A DNA stretch of 64,000 nucleotides from Eonycteris spelaea (GCA_003508835.1 PUFA01000021.1:11329501-11393500); one strand, 5' to 3'; counted from the stretch's first letter, positions 12,620-24,808 are shown. Translations and numbers: made by a program. The notes: generated from the sequence alone by a model not told the origin.

Positions 12620-12946
12620 GATACGGAGAAGAAAGTGGTAGCCATCAGATGGGAAGGGTTTGGGGGCATGGAGAAAAAGCTGAAAGGGATTAAGAAGTAC
12701 AAATGTCCAGTTAGTAAAATAGTCATGGGAATGTAAATAAAGCACAGCACAGGGAATATAGTCAAAAACACTAATAACGATGTATGCTATCAGATGGATA
12801 CTAGACTTATTGAGGTGATCACTTTGTAAAGTGTGTGTGTGTGCATATATATATATATATATGTGATATGTAATATGTAATATATATGTGCATATATATA
12901 TGTAATCACTATGTTGTCAGTTGTAATTAAAAATAAATTTTAAAAA
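12620..12946 (+). mobile_element. L1 LINE 3' UTR (L1MA9-like)
   Basis: A second L1 3' end in the same orientation: 'gatacggagaagaaagtggt', 'gattaagaagtacaaatgtc', 'atagtcatgggaatgtaa', 'ctagacttattgaggtgatc', then 'aatcactatgttgtcag' and an A-rich end. It is the same UTR type as 2975-3257. A TA/TG microsatellite (12833-12905) has grown where the consensus reads 'gtaatgtatgtaaatg'. Confidence 0.8.
12833..12905. repeat. TG/TA microsatellite inside an L1 3' UTR
   Basis: gtgtgtgtgtgtgcatatatatatat followed by imperfect gtgatatgtaatatg units. It interrupts the L1 3' UTR at a naturally TG/TA-rich site. Confidence 0.9.
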
Positions 12947-12971
12947 GCTATGAAAATAGTATTTTTTTTTC

Positions 12972-13338
12972 TCATAATGTGATGCTATTTGTAAATATGG
13001 TTTTACAGAGGTGATCTGGTTAAAATGAGGTCATAAGGGTTGGTCCTAATGCAATGCCTAGTGTCTTTCTGAAAAACATTTAAAACAAAATTTGGACACA
13101 AAGAGAAACGCAAACAGAGGGAAGACGATGTGTAGATGCAGGGAACACACCATCTGTGAGCGAGGGACTGACAGAGGCTACCCAAAGCTAGGAGAAAGTC
13201 ATGGAATTGATCCTCTCTCACAGCCCTCGGAAGAAACCAACTCTGCCAAAACCCTAATTTCAGACTTATAGCCTTCAGAAATGTGAGACAATACCCAGTT
13301 TCTGGTACTTTATACAGCAGTTCCAGGAACTAATACAC
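12972..13338 (+). mobile_element. MaLR LTR (MST/MLT1 type), part 2
   Basis: Continues the LTR begun at 12246: 'cataatgtgatgctatttg', 'aaaatgaggtcataagggt', 'tggtcctaatgcaatgcc', 'caaaatttggacacaaag', 'gctaggagaaagtcatggaa', 'ctctctcacagccctcg', 'aatgtgagacaatac' and the terminal 'ggaactaatacac'. The order and orientation match MaLR LTRs throughout. It is a solo LTR as far as can be seen. Confidence 0.82.
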
Positions 13339-13710
13339 TCCTTTCTTAGCATTTTGTAAACATTTCAGATTGCTTTGTGAAAACAAAGGCCATAAATTTC
13401 CAACAGGCAGAGTACAATTATAAAACAATTAACGAACTAATAAAAGACCATGGCACACATTGTTTAAACATGGAGTTAGAGTGGTGCTCAGTGGTCCATT
13501 AGAGGCAGCAGTAGTTTTGGGTGGAAATTTAAGAGAGAATAGATTTCCTGAGAGGGAAAGTGATAACATATATGAGTCAATTAGCTTCAGTTGGAAATAT
13601 GGCCCTTACAAGTCATGAGACCTTAGAAGGAAGAGCAGACTCCTCTTACCAGGATGGTGGCCCTTTTCACTAAAGTTTATAGAGTTAAGGAACCCTAAAA
13701 ATAACTATGA
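13339..13710. other. Unassigned DNA
   Basis: No repeat family recognised between the MaLR LTR and the GATA satellite. Confidence 0.5.
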
Positions 13711-13744
13711 GGATAGATAGATAGATGTAGATACATAGATAGAT

Positions 13745-13788
<44 letters not shown>

Positions 13789-13896
13789 TAGATTGGATAT
13801 ATACATATATATATGATAGAGATATAGATAGATAATAGATATATAAGAGATAGAGATATACATGCACGCACATACAGACACATATACACACATATA
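13711..13896. repeat. (GATA)n microsatellite with TA/CA flank
   Basis: Long GATA runs (13711-13731 and 13741-13789) grade into ATATAC, GATATA and finally ACACAT units. The reverse strand is open in all three frames across it, which is an artefact of a tetranucleotide repeat and not coding sequence. Confidence 0.96.
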
Positions 13897-14239
13897 ATTG
13901 GCCACAATAACAACAACAAATCCTGCATTTAGCAAAGTGACAGATATCACAATTACATTGTTCTAACATATGGGCAACAAAATTAATATGACTAAAGAAT
14001 GTAGAGGTTTTCAAATAACTCAGAGATTAGACAGAAAGCATAGTTCAGCAAATATTGAATAGACACTATCATCATTACTCTCCTCACTCCTAGCAACCTT
14101 GAATTTTTGAACATCTGTTTTATGGCATGCACTTAACTTGACAAATTACAAATGCTATTTTAGTTAAAATAATTATCTGATATATGTATGATGATTATTC
14201 CCTAATGTTCATTGGGCTAAGAGATATATATGATTGATG
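13897..14239. other. Unassigned DNA
   Basis: No repeat family or gene recognised. Confidence 0.5.
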
Positions 14240-14420
14240 TAATGGTGTTCTATTCCCTTTCTGTAACTGGTTTTGGAATCGTCATCTGACCCAATTCTGG
14301 TCAATAATGTCCAACAGCAATTTTACTAAAGATTTCCTGGAATATACTTTCTTAAGAATACCCACAGAATGTAGATTATTTCTTTCCTGCTGGTTTTGAC
14401 AAAGGAAGCATTTGTCTTGG
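14240..14420 (+). repeat. Old interspersed repeat, family uncertain
   Basis: 'ttctattccctttctgtaac', 'gtcatctgacccaattctgg' and 'tcaataatgtccaacagc', then 'agatttcctgg', follow the order of a common ancient mammalian repeat (consensus 'catgtgacccagttctggccaatgag', then 'gaaagattttcct'). I cannot name the family from memory. Confidence 0.35.
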
Positions 14421-15340
14421 AGGTTCTTAGCAGGTAACTTCTGTCTGCAAGGGAAGCATGTCTGAGTGGATACAGCAAACAGCATATGAAAAATATGAAG
14501 ACAGGACGATAGGAGATAAACAGGGCCAGAATGCAGAATAGCTGAGGTCAACATTCTGAAGTATCCCAGACTCCCACTTTTGTGGGAATAGTGTTCCTTA
14601 TTATTAAAGGCTTTTTCAGTTGGCTTGTCTATAATGTGAAGCTGAAGGCATGCTAACAAATAGAATCAGTCCAATTTTGTTCAACATAAACAAAGCAAAT
14701 TCAAATAGTGAGTTAAATTGAACATGATCACAATGTAAGTAGCTGGTCTATTGTCTTTAATCCCAGTTTTGCAGGACTCACTACTCACTCTTATTACTTT
14801 CTAAAAAGATCTAAGAGGAGTCTTGAATCTAAGACCAAGAAGTTAGATGTATTATGATTCCATGCCCCTCTGGCTTTTGAGTAAGAAATGCTTGACAAAA
14901 TCCAACATATATCGATGGCTTTTCCAGAGCCTTGTAAAAAAAAAAAATGTAGGAGAGAAACGACTATATATTTCTGAAGAGTATAGAACTGTTTTGAAAT
15001 ATATATATGTCCTAACCTATTATGCTTATATTTTTAAATCTAAATTTTGCAGCCATGATTTAATGAAGAATATTACTGAATAACCATCTAATTCTAAATA
15101 TGCTGCATAAAACAAATCCAACGGTAGGTTAAAAATTCTAGTGTCAAATACAACGTGGTGTCATGGTAAAACAGAACATGTGAATGACCTTTGTACACTT
15201 TCCTGAAACTTTTTATCTTAAAAAAAAAAACTATATGTTAATCACATGGAATAATAGCAAATGGCAAAATTCTTTAATCTATTTGTAAAAGGAAAACTTT
15301 GAAAATTACCTCACAATTTTACATCAATTTGGATCTTATC
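14421..15340. other. Unassigned DNA
   Basis: No gene or family recognised. The reverse-strand open frame across 14282-14659 (125 codons, the longest here) overlaps the possible old repeat and has no domain I recognise. Confidence 0.4.
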
Positions 15341-15434
15341 TTAATAGTTGAAATAAACCTAAATATTTCTTCTGTATTAACTTATCCCTTAATAGTTGAA
15401 ATAAACCTATATGAATATTTCTTCTGTATAAATA
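15341..15434. repeat. 48-bp tandem duplication
   Basis: 'ttaatagttgaaataaacct' occurs at 15341 and again at 15389, each followed by 'aatatttcttctgtat'. The second copy has an extra 'atg' and differs mainly there, pointing to one local duplication followed by a small indel. Confidence 0.9.
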
Positions 15435-17657
15435 TTTTGTTTTTTTTCAAGATCAACAAATCAAATGCCCAGAAAATTAGTATACTTTTGTTTGCAATTG
15501 TTGCATTTTGATTTAGGTCATATATTTCATGCTAACATTTGGGATGAGTGTTATTTACATTTAAAAAAAAAGGTTAAATATGGAAACCCTGGAGGAATTT
15601 CTCATTTCCATCTGATTCTTTTATTACCATTTTAAAAATTAGTTCAGTTTTGCCACATTATTGATTACTAGTTCCATCAGACTTGGTGCAGTTGACAATC
15701 ATTAAGAAATATATTTTCCCAATGTTCCTTTCAATATTTCCAAAAAGTGACTTTGATAGTGTCAAAGATTTTGTACCTGGTGATTAATAATCCTTTGAAA
15801 TGTATGCTTAAAACACTTAAATTGTCATTAGATTAAATAGGTGATACTGAGTGTGACAATTTGAAAAGTTCTATAAATGAAAACAGAAGATAATAAGACT
15901 ATAATACGGATCTGTGATAAAAAGACAAAAGAATGTAAACTTCATTTAAATCTTTGAAAAAAAACACTATTTGTGTTTATTAAATGATGTCTTAGGAGAG
16001 TAATTACAAAAAAATCTTGGTGAATACACAAAATAGTGTAAGTGTTAAACCATGAAAAACTGTTAGTGTATTAAACACATGTATATTTGAAATTGTTTAA
16101 GCAGCAATTTCAAAAAAGATGTATGTAAACCAAAAGGAATCAATTTCCCTTTAAAACTAATGAATCTGTGCTATGGAGCCAATTCTAAAATAGAAAGATA
16201 TTCATGAACTTTAATAATTCAGGAATCGTAATGAAAATACAAAGCTAAAGGCAAACTAAGTTTTTAAAAGTTAGATTATAATATGCAAAAAGCACACAAA
16301 GTAAGGACTTAAATTTGACTTTAAAGCAATAGAGCTTAGCTAATAGTCTTTGAGGTTTTTTTCCTTTAATTTTGGATTACCTGTGCTTGTTTTAGTTTTA
16401 TTTTTTTTTCCCTTTGTTTTTTAGTTTTATTTTTTTTCTACTGGTAATTTCTTTATCCATTTATTACCATCAAGAAGTTCTATTTTCTTAGATTTACCTT
16501 ATAAAGATTATTATAAAATCAATAATAATCCTATTTTGTGTTTTTGTAAGACTTGTACATTGCTTTTGCTTTAAAAAAGATAGGAGGTGATTCTTTAAAA
16601 CATAGAACTTCATAAATAACATTCAAGTATCACAGTACCTTTGTGACATTAAGCAAAGGATCCTAAAATTATGCATAGCTGGAGGTGAAGTTACAATGAT
16701 TAGGAAAAGAATATAGGCAAATCAAGAGGTTTTGTTTTATTCAGAGAGTTGAAAAACACGTGGTCCATCTGTCCTTTGCACTGTAGATTGTCACTCTACA
16801 TGACTCCACTTGATACAAAATAATTATATTCCACCATAGTGGAAAAAATAATGCTCCACTTAACACTGATGTAAAATTCTGTTTCTCATATTGTTGTATA
16901 GACTTTGGAATTTGTATTTTGCTGAATCAAGAAAACAGGCATTATCATTGAAGAATAAATGAAGAAGTCTTATAACATTTTAGCTAAAATTGTGAAATGA
17001 CAAAAATGGACTAAATAGAAAATATTTTGAATTCTGAAGTGACCTGCTATTAACACATCTCTAAACATTTTCAAATATTTGAGCACTTAAAATAATTTAC
17101 ACATTTTATACCATTTTTGAAGGTAAACTTCTTTCTCTGATGATTAGTATTAAAAATTTGAATTATCATGGAAATGTTATCTTTCAAGATCCATCTTACT
17201 TGTGACCTCCTCCACAGATCCTTCCCCTCAATTTTTAAAATGAATTCTTTATATTTTTATTTTCCTTCCATGTCTTTGCAAATAACAAATTGCATTGATT
17301 TTATAGATCTTCCCAATGCATCATATAGCATTCTTTATATCTGAGAGTCCAAATGTGTGAAGAAAGTAAATTAATATTTATGACACTAAAATGGAAAGGA
17401 TGACGAATGTAATATGTTCACAGATGTTAAAGGATAAAATAAATCTGATTGCTACTGCATTCGCCGCGGGAGAACCCTTAAATAAAATGTACTACTAATT
17501 TTGTAAAACAAAATCACTTAAAATTTAATTTCTTGACTACTGATTTAAATCTGTCCTTTTTTTATTTTGGTAAAATATATATAACCCAATGCTCTCCTTG
17601 AAACGTAAAACAATTCTGTTTGCCAGTAAAGTTCTCAAAAGTTTTTAAGGCAAAGTA

Positions 17658-17662
<5 letters not shown>
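15435..17662. other. AT-rich DNA, nothing identified
   Basis: About 2.2 kb with no recognised gene or repeat family. One odd point is the GC word tcgccgcggg at 17461-17470, isolated in AT-rich DNA. Confidence 0.45.

Positions 17663-17711
<49 letters not shown>
17663..17711. repeat. (AC)n microsatellite
   Basis: Uninterrupted AC run of about 49 bp, likely length-polymorphic. Confidence 0.97.
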
Positions 17712-17714
<3 letters not shown>

Positions 17715-18159
17715 CAAAACTCCCAGGGCAGAGAGTTCTACTAAGAGCAAGTAAGGGAAAGGAAGCTAATTTTTCAGAGGAATTTACGTTTTCAGCAGTG
17801 CAGGATGAGAGCTGAAGAAGCTAAGAAACCAATGATCAGAAGGAGACTCCTTGTGCCAAGAAGACAAAACTTCAGGACTTTTCAAGGAGTAAAAAACCCT
17901 AATAAATATTCCATACTCTCAGTTGAGACGCTGAGAGGTGTAGAGCCTAGAAATAAGCAAACAAAGTTATAAATTAAGCATCATAAGAGGTACAATCCAG
18001 CCTGGAATCAGTTCAGTTAGTACCTGATTGGATGTAAGTGATGTGTTTCCAGTTTAGCTGACTTTTAGATAGGGTGGTAAATCTTCATTAGTAAGGTGGT
18101 AGTATTCATGACTTTGATAATTTTTCAAATTGCCAGAACAAGAGAATATAGAAGCAATA
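17712..18159. other. Unassigned DNA, possibly L1 5' region
   Basis: Purine-rich sequence ahead of the L1 segment. It may belong to the same old L1, but no specific block is recognisable. Confidence 0.3.
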
Positions 18160-19505
18160 GAATCACATCTACATAGAACTCTGATATTGCAGTTATCAGT
18201 AATAGACTTTAACTGTGACCAATTTGTTAAAAAAATCTATTGAAAGGATGTGGAATTTGATCAGAGAACTGTAATCTATACAGTGGAACTATTTGGAAAT
18301 TCTAGAACTGAAAAGTGAGGAAATCTATTTAAGAACTTTATTGGGTACTTAACGGCAGATGAGAAATAACAGAACAGGGATGATGAATTGGAAAGTAGAT
18401 CAATAGAAAATACACAGGCTGAAAAAAGAGCAAAAAGTAAAATTCTTAAAAAGAGTGTAAAAGGTATCTAATATACATCATGTTGAAATTCAAGAAGAAA
18501 GTAAAAAAATTAGATACAGTAATCAAGTAAAAATGGCCCAAAGTATTCCAAACTGTTGAAAGCTATCAAGGTATATACATTTTTGTTATGCAGTTGAAAC
18601 ACTAAGCAAGATAGATAGTCAAAAAAACCACAGTGAAACTCATCATGCATATTGTATGCATTATATATGCAATGTATACAATATGCAATGTATACAATAT
18701 GCAATGTATACAATATATATATAAAATCAGAAAAGTCATTTATGCAATTGAACAGTAGGTATTTTAGCACACACACAAAAATTGAATGCAGACCAAACAT
18801 CTCTTTAAATTGCTGAAAGAAAATAACTGTCAACTTACACTTTTATTCTCAGCACAAATATTTCTAATTGTAAAATAAAACACACATTTCCAAAATAAAG
18901 TACTACACATAGTAAAAAAAAAAGTAGCCATTCATTAATATAAACTATAAGGAAAGTTTTTTTTTGTCCCAAGAAAAAGTACATCATAAGTAGAAATATA
19001 CAGAAATGAATGAAGAGGAATAGAAAACAGAAATGCATGTAAAATATAAATGAATTTATATTGTATAAACTATCATAATGCATGTGAGTTTAAATATATA
19101 GAGAAGATTAAAAGTCATAAAAGACATTGAATAGAATACATTGTTTTAAGATGTCAGCATTTTCTTGAAAATTATATTCACGTTAACTGTAAGAAGTGAA
19201 ATTTCTCATTATGGTATCTCCAGTTTAACTATTAGGAAAAAAAAAAAAAAACTTTTGCTAAAAAGGATCTATAACTAAAATGCTAAAATAAGAAGAAATA
19301 CAATTACCTCAAAAGAAGGCAAAAGATAAATATTACATGAAACAGTGAAACCAATAGAACAAATAGTACAATAAAACACATAAAAGATAAAACCCAAATC
19401 GGCAATTACTTTACGGATAAATAGCAAATTAAAGATAAAATTCATCAGAATAAATAAAAATAAAAATCAAGTGTATGCTGCTTGCAACAGTTGCTTTAAA
19501 TGTAA
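18160..19505 (+). mobile_element. Old L1 (L1M) 5' region reaching the ORF2 start
   Basis: Diverged blocks occur in consensus order: 'ggaaattctagaactgaaaa' (18294), 'gtagatcaatagaaaatac' (18394), 'aaaaggtatctaatataca' (18459), 'ctgaaagaaaataactgtca' (18813), 'gaatgaagaggaatagaaa' (19007), 'caaaagaaggcaaaag' (19310) and 'gtgtatgctgcttgcaacag' (19471). The last corresponds to the start of the ORF2 endonuclease region. No frame stays open. A 16-bp tandem repeat lies inside. An antisense copy of much the same part of L1M lies at 46780-47760. Confidence 0.6.
18668..18715. repeat. 16-bp tandem repeat, three perfect copies
   Basis: Unit tgcaatgtatacaata at 18668, 18684 and 18700, all identical. Each contains the palindrome tgtataca. 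An imperfect inverted version lies just upstream (catattgtatgcatta). Confidence 0.95.
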
Positions 19506-19579
19506 AAGCTCTTGTGTAGTGTACATGGCAGGTCTTTTTATGACAATATTACAATGAAAATTGGTTAAACATTTAAAAT
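19506..19579. other. Short unassigned stretch
   Basis: No feature recognised. Confidence 0.5.
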
Positions 19580-19610
19580 AGTATATATATATATATATAA
19601 ATAATATATT
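19580..19610. repeat. (TA)n microsatellite
   Basis: About ten TA units followed by an AT-rich imperfect extension. Confidence 0.9.
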
Positions 19611-22458
19611 TGCATATATTTACATATATCTGTATTTACATATATCTTTAACACCTTCTCTTGCTAAGACCCTGGTTTGTCAATTGTAATTTTTCAAAAT
19701 TTATCTACTTCTTTATTACACATGAACTTTTTCTTCTAGATATTCTAGCAACAACATTTTTATTTTAATTTTTGTTTTTTTACCTTCTATATCAATAGTC
19801 TATTTCTGAGTTTTAATATACAATCCATTCATTTTTCACTGAACAAAAAAGGCTTATTTATAATTATGTATTATATATTATTATATTATGTATTATAATC
19901 AATTTGGGGTTGTTCTAAACTGCTTTACTTGAGTGGTCTTTGCCATTAGAGTACTCATTTCATTAAGATAGACTTGTAGAATGTCCCAGTGAGTAATAAA
20001 AACAATACTTCTGATCATTATTTTTCTTTCATGCTTTTTGTTTGTTTCTAAATACCTGTAATTTAACAGGTATTTAAGGTTGTTACTTTTTGTCTGAAGA
20101 AAAACTTGACTTGTAATTTTATTGAAAACAGTATTTAGCTTATACATTAAGGTTAATAGACTTTTATGATAGTAAGTTTTATATTTCTTGATATTATAGT
20201 TATTTTTCACTTATTCTGATATTGCTTTTATCTTTCCATTATATTATACAATTTTTTTACTTGGTTTCATTGACAATTTTTTAACTACAATTCTATCTTA
20301 TTTCTGTATTAAAAAGAATGAAATATATTTCCCATTCACATTTATAGGTAAAGTTAGAATAGATATAAAAATTGTCATATAGCTTACTCATTAAATTGTT
20401 CCATACTTCCAAAAGTGTTTTATTGGATATGCATAATAAATCCTACCTTCATCAAAATATAATATTTCCCTAATTTTAATATTTCTGCATTCTTTTATTT
20501 TATTACTCCAATTAATGGAATTTTAAAGAACATGCTCATAGTAATGAGACTAACAAGTAGTCTCCTACAAAGTTTCTCATTTTAATTATAATGAATTTAG
20601 AGCTTAGGGCTATTTTATTTAGAAGAAAAAGAGCACTTATTATATAAGACAGAGGTTCTTGTTATACTTGGTCACAAATACCATTTATGACTTAGAAAAA
20701 TGAACTTTTATTCTGAAAATTATTAGACACAAATATAAGTTGGCCAACATTATTTGAATCTTTTCCAATTCTAAAATTTCATTATGTATTTACTCTCTCT
20801 TTCAAATTAGACAGTATCCTAACTTTGGAAAGTGAGTGAGAGAAATAACTTTAAAGATAATTGGGGCAACAGAATATATTTTTGTAGCTAAAACTAAATT
20901 TCAGCAAATATTTAGATGAAACATAAAATGCAATTTCAACAGACACATTAACAGCATTGGAAAGATGTTAATATTTTGCTAAAATTTTCAGTCTTTATCC
21001 AGATGTCTGGCAACACATAAGAAAACAAAACACTCTGTGAATAAACATAATCTCAATTACACCCAAATGCTGTTTTTTCCCTCTGATTTTCAATTTTTAA
21101 AGAAGGAACATAATCACAATTTGGGTGACTGTGACTGTAAAGGTTAACAACCCTAACTTCTAAGAACAGACTACTATAATGCATTCATTAGTCATTTCAA
21201 TGTCTATGCCATTTAACCGAAGTCTGAATTAGCAATTTGTCCCTGTTGCTATAGTTATTTTGTTATGACAAAATAAAGACAACGATCTACTGAGGGCTTA
21301 TCCACTCCTGATAAGGAGGTATTCTTTGAAAATTCATGTCGTTATTTTCAGAAAGCAATATTATCACTCATTTTTATTTTTCTATCCACATAAGTCATAG
21401 ACCTACCTATTTGCAAATATTAATCTTTCTTTAACAACATTTTTTAATATCAGGGAAAATTATGGCACACAGAGTAATATTTAATTTTATTAACTTTTAA
21501 ATAAAACAATAATTACTACATATCCAATAAGAGAAAGCCTTCACAAAAAATAGTCTAAGGGGTTACTTTAATTAAATGTAACTATTAGACATTTTTCTTA
21601 GCTTTTTGATAAAATATATTTTTCTCTTAATTTTTTATTATCATTATTTCTTGAGGAAATCTTGGACTCTTTAGGTCTATTTCTCAATAAACAAAGATTT
21701 TTCCCAAGGAAAGGCAAATTTCAAATATACAATATGCAAATACACAAATACAATACAATTTGCATATACAATGTACAAATGTACAATACAAATGTGAGGA
21801 AGGAAACATACTCTTTGGTTAGAGCAATTGGGATATAATTTAGAAATTTTTGTATGTTCTTATATCCTTTTGTTTAGTATACTCAATTTTTATCTGAAGA
21901 TAAAATTGCTGGTTTTTTTCTTAGTGTTTTCAAACTTTTGCTCAAAGAGAAACACCAATTAACTATCAGTTATAATAAAACTGTGTCAATGATATCCTAA
22001 CTTTAATTAGCGCCAGTTGGATATTTATTTATTTTAATTGTCTCTTCTTATACCTGTATAACTTACGTCTACAAAAATTTTTTCCTCCAGGAGTTTATGA
22101 TTTGTCATCATTGAGAATACTTATTTCAGTACTCACTATTTCCTCACATGTTACATGATGATTTTTGTTTAGTTGTTTATGTCAAAACATAATTTCGTAG
22201 CACCTCAAATTAGCCTTAAGTTCTGTACACCCAGCCTTCATTTACTGGTTCCTCTTCCCCAGTCGCAATTCCCTGTCCATCTTTCGAAAGTATTTAATAT
22301 CCAGATGTGCATCAATACCCCTTTATACCGCTTCAAATATTTTCACTGAGAATAAAAACATGTATAGATATCTGTCATTTACTTGTTAGTATGGGTTTTA
22401 TTTTATACTTTAATACATATAGAAATAATTACTTATTTAATTATAATTGAGGGAGTAA
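19611..22458. other. AT-rich DNA, nothing firmly identified
   Basis: T-rich sequence at 19640-20520 might be a very old antisense L1, but no diagnostic block could be matched. The rest shows no gene, RNA or family I recognise. Confidence 0.4.
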
Positions 22459-22544
22459 ATATATATACGTATATATATTATATACAATACATATATATAT
22501 ATGTATATATATATATATGTATATGTGTGTGTATATATATATGA
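22459..22544. repeat. (TA)n microsatellite
   Basis: TA run with TATATG, TATACG and TGTG interruptions. Many imperfect self-complementary segments result. Confidence 0.93.
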
Positions 22545-23129
22545 ATTTCTTTGCCTGTAGTAACGGTTGGTGTTATTAAAGAATAAAATTCCAGACTGCT
22601 ACAATCAGTCAGAATTGTTGGCGGGGTGATTCCGGAAGGACTCATAGACAATCACTTGTGTAATGTGCAAGTTAGTCTCGTTAAGTAGGCTTGTGGTAGT
22701 TTACAAACCTTCCAGCACACCAACAGATTAAAATTTTAAAAATAAATGACTCTACCAGTACAGCCACACACCTGCCACAGGCCACCTTGAAGAGGGCATC
22801 GGAGACCCTGCTAATGCCCACTGTTGCTAGGATCCATAAAGCATCAAACTGGGAAACTCATAAACTGAAACCATGGAAATACAGACAATAATGACTGTTG
22901 TGACTGTGGAATTTTAATCACTGACAACAAGACTGAAAAAGGTTTTGCCATTCATAAACTAATGGCCAAATCGATTATAATGTAGTTCTAGCTCTGGCTT
23001 AATACATAAACGAAGAACAATCGATATGATGAGAGAAGAGTTGGATGACCAACAACACAGCTGAACCCGTATTTTGTATTGATAACATTTTACATTCATT
23101 TCTTAAATAGAAAGAACTAGAAGTTAGTA
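22545..23129. other. GC-balanced unassigned DNA
   Basis: Positions 22610-22990 are more GC-balanced than most of the window. They abut the candidate LTR at 23130-23535 and could be part of the same provirus, but no retroviral motif was recognised. Confidence 0.35.
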
Positions 23130-23535
23130 AAATCAAAAACAAACACAGACCAGCCTTACAAATTCCCTGAGCTTACAAAACTAGCTTAGCCATACAAGCA
23201 AAACTTAATTTATTTTATTTTGCAAGACTAACTTGACCTGAGTGATTTTTTTGTTTATGCCTCTGGAAATCATAAGCAAAACAAATTGTTTCTCGAAACT
23301 GATATGAGATAACCACTAACCAATTCCCTATGATTTAAGACAATTCTATTATAACTAATTACTGTGAAGAATAAACAGTCACTGTCTTCTCACTAAACAA
23401 GCTGCTTTATAACAATACACTCCTGAGATTCATTCCATATTTTGATCTGAGCACTCCCAGGTTGCAAACTCTCTTTTTGGTGTTTGCACAATGAACTTGA
23501 GTTAATTACTACTTTCTTGATTCATCGTTTTTAGT
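23130..23535 (+). mobile_element. Candidate ERV solo LTR
   Basis: The segment reads like an LTR 3' half: a TATA-like 'gctttataacaatacac' (23403), 'gatctgagcactcccagg', a GT/T-rich 'ctctttttggtgtttgcac' and a degenerate poly(A) signal in 'cacaatgaacttgag'. No clear TG start, CA end or target duplication was found, and limits are approximate. It could be another kind of old repeat. Confidence 0.35.
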
Positions 23536-23605
23536 TCTTTTATTTTCAAACTTTTGCAGAAGTAAGCAGAAGAAGTGTACTTGGGCTGTACTCAGGCCTT
23601 ATCTA

Positions 23606-23607
<2 letters not shown>

Positions 23608-23655
<48 letters not shown>

Positions 23656-23665
23656 GTGTGTGTGT
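23608..23665. repeat. (TG)n microsatellite
   Basis: TG run of about 58 bp with a single 'cg' interruption near 23651. The 'THTHTH' peptides read from it are artefacts. Confidence 0.97.
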
Positions 23666-24772
23666 TTGATAATTAAGCTGAATGTAAAGAATGTACTGTG
23701 GCAATAACTTAAGACACAGACTATGTGCTCTGCTACTTTCCCCTCGAAGCCCCTGGCACAGTGATTCCCAAGGCCTTACCTTCTTCCTCGTCTTCTCAAG
23801 AGGCTTCCCAGCCAAGTTAATAGATACCTCATTAGAGCTGATGGCATCATCACTCACTGGAGTTGAGCAAGAGGAAACGCAGTGTCTTCTGTGGGTTGGC
23901 AGATGTTGTGCTGAGTTGAGGGTCTAAGGACCAGATGGCCCACAGATTAGAACTCGTGTCAGACTTACACGGAAACAGGACTATCCGAGGTTTAGGTCAA
24001 TAGCAACTGCCAGGCATCTGGATCTAACTGAGGTTGAGACCACCTCCCCCATTTCAGCACCCGAGTTGCACTTGCTGCAGCCACAAATTTGTGGATTTTC
24101 AGAAACTAGTAAAATCAGAAATAGGACAATAAAGGCTGGAAGGAGAGGCCCTTGGGAAAGCAATGAAAATGGGGAATAGTTTGTGAATAATCTCAGAAGT
24201 CAGAAATATTTAAATTAGCTGAAAAGAGAGATTATGTTATAAACCACCTGTAAGCTAGAATAATTAGAAGGGACAAGATTAAGTAAACCTTCCTATAAAG
24301 AACACTAGTTTATTTGTCCTTAACTAATATGTTTTTTGTCTTACAGTGTTCTGGAATAAAATGTACATAGCACAAAAATATAAAATTCTGCATGTGTCTG
24401 AAAACTGTCTCAACCAACTGTTACAAAATAATATTTTTTGACTAAAATTCTAGAATCCAGACTGAGCACCCCAGGAATGCAATGCCTTAGAAAATGTCTT
24501 TTGAGCAAATCCCATGTCTGTTCTGCCGTGTTATGTGACCCTCAGTACAGGTCTTTGTAACAGTCTTTTCAAATTGTTGATTTTTAAGCAATGTATTGAA
24601 ACATGTCTGTCTTTTTCGTCTTCTCTGTTTTTGCAATAGTTGATTGCAGTGCTCTTCAAAATTGACAACTGGCTTGAATACTTTCAAACATCCTCTTGAA
24701 AAGTAATTTAAACTCACATGTCATTGGCCAAAAGGATTTATGAAAGCAACATTCGTGATTGCATTTTGTAAG

Positions 24773-24773
<1 letters not shown>
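23666..24773. other. Unassigned DNA, partly GC-balanced
   Basis: 23690-24180 is GC-balanced with several CpGs and could be an LTR or conserved non-coding DNA. The reverse frame 24487-24717 (76 codons, lysine- and arginine-rich) has no domain I recognise. No gene is called. Confidence 0.35.

Positions 24774-24807
<34 letters not shown>
24774..24807. repeat. (CA)n microsatellite
   Basis: About 16 CA units, uninterrupted. Confidence 0.96.

Positions 24808-24808
<1 letters not shown>

Noticed and set aside
13685..14014. Three overlapping reverse-strand frames of 77-109 codons rich in I, Y, S and L
   Set aside because: They read through the GATA microsatellite in all three frames, so openness is due to the repeat.
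14282..14659. Longest open frame (125 codons, reverse strand)
   Set aside because: No domain, no splice context, overlaps a possible old interspersed repeat; length is not exceptional for 64 kb in six frames.
19640..20520. Possible antisense L1 ORF2
   Set aside because: T-rich composition suggests it, but no conserved L1 block could be aligned by eye.
23608..23857. 84-codon frame ending in a Thr-His repeat
   Set aside because: The C-terminal half is the (TG)n microsatellite read on the reverse strand, and the rest lacks a domain.
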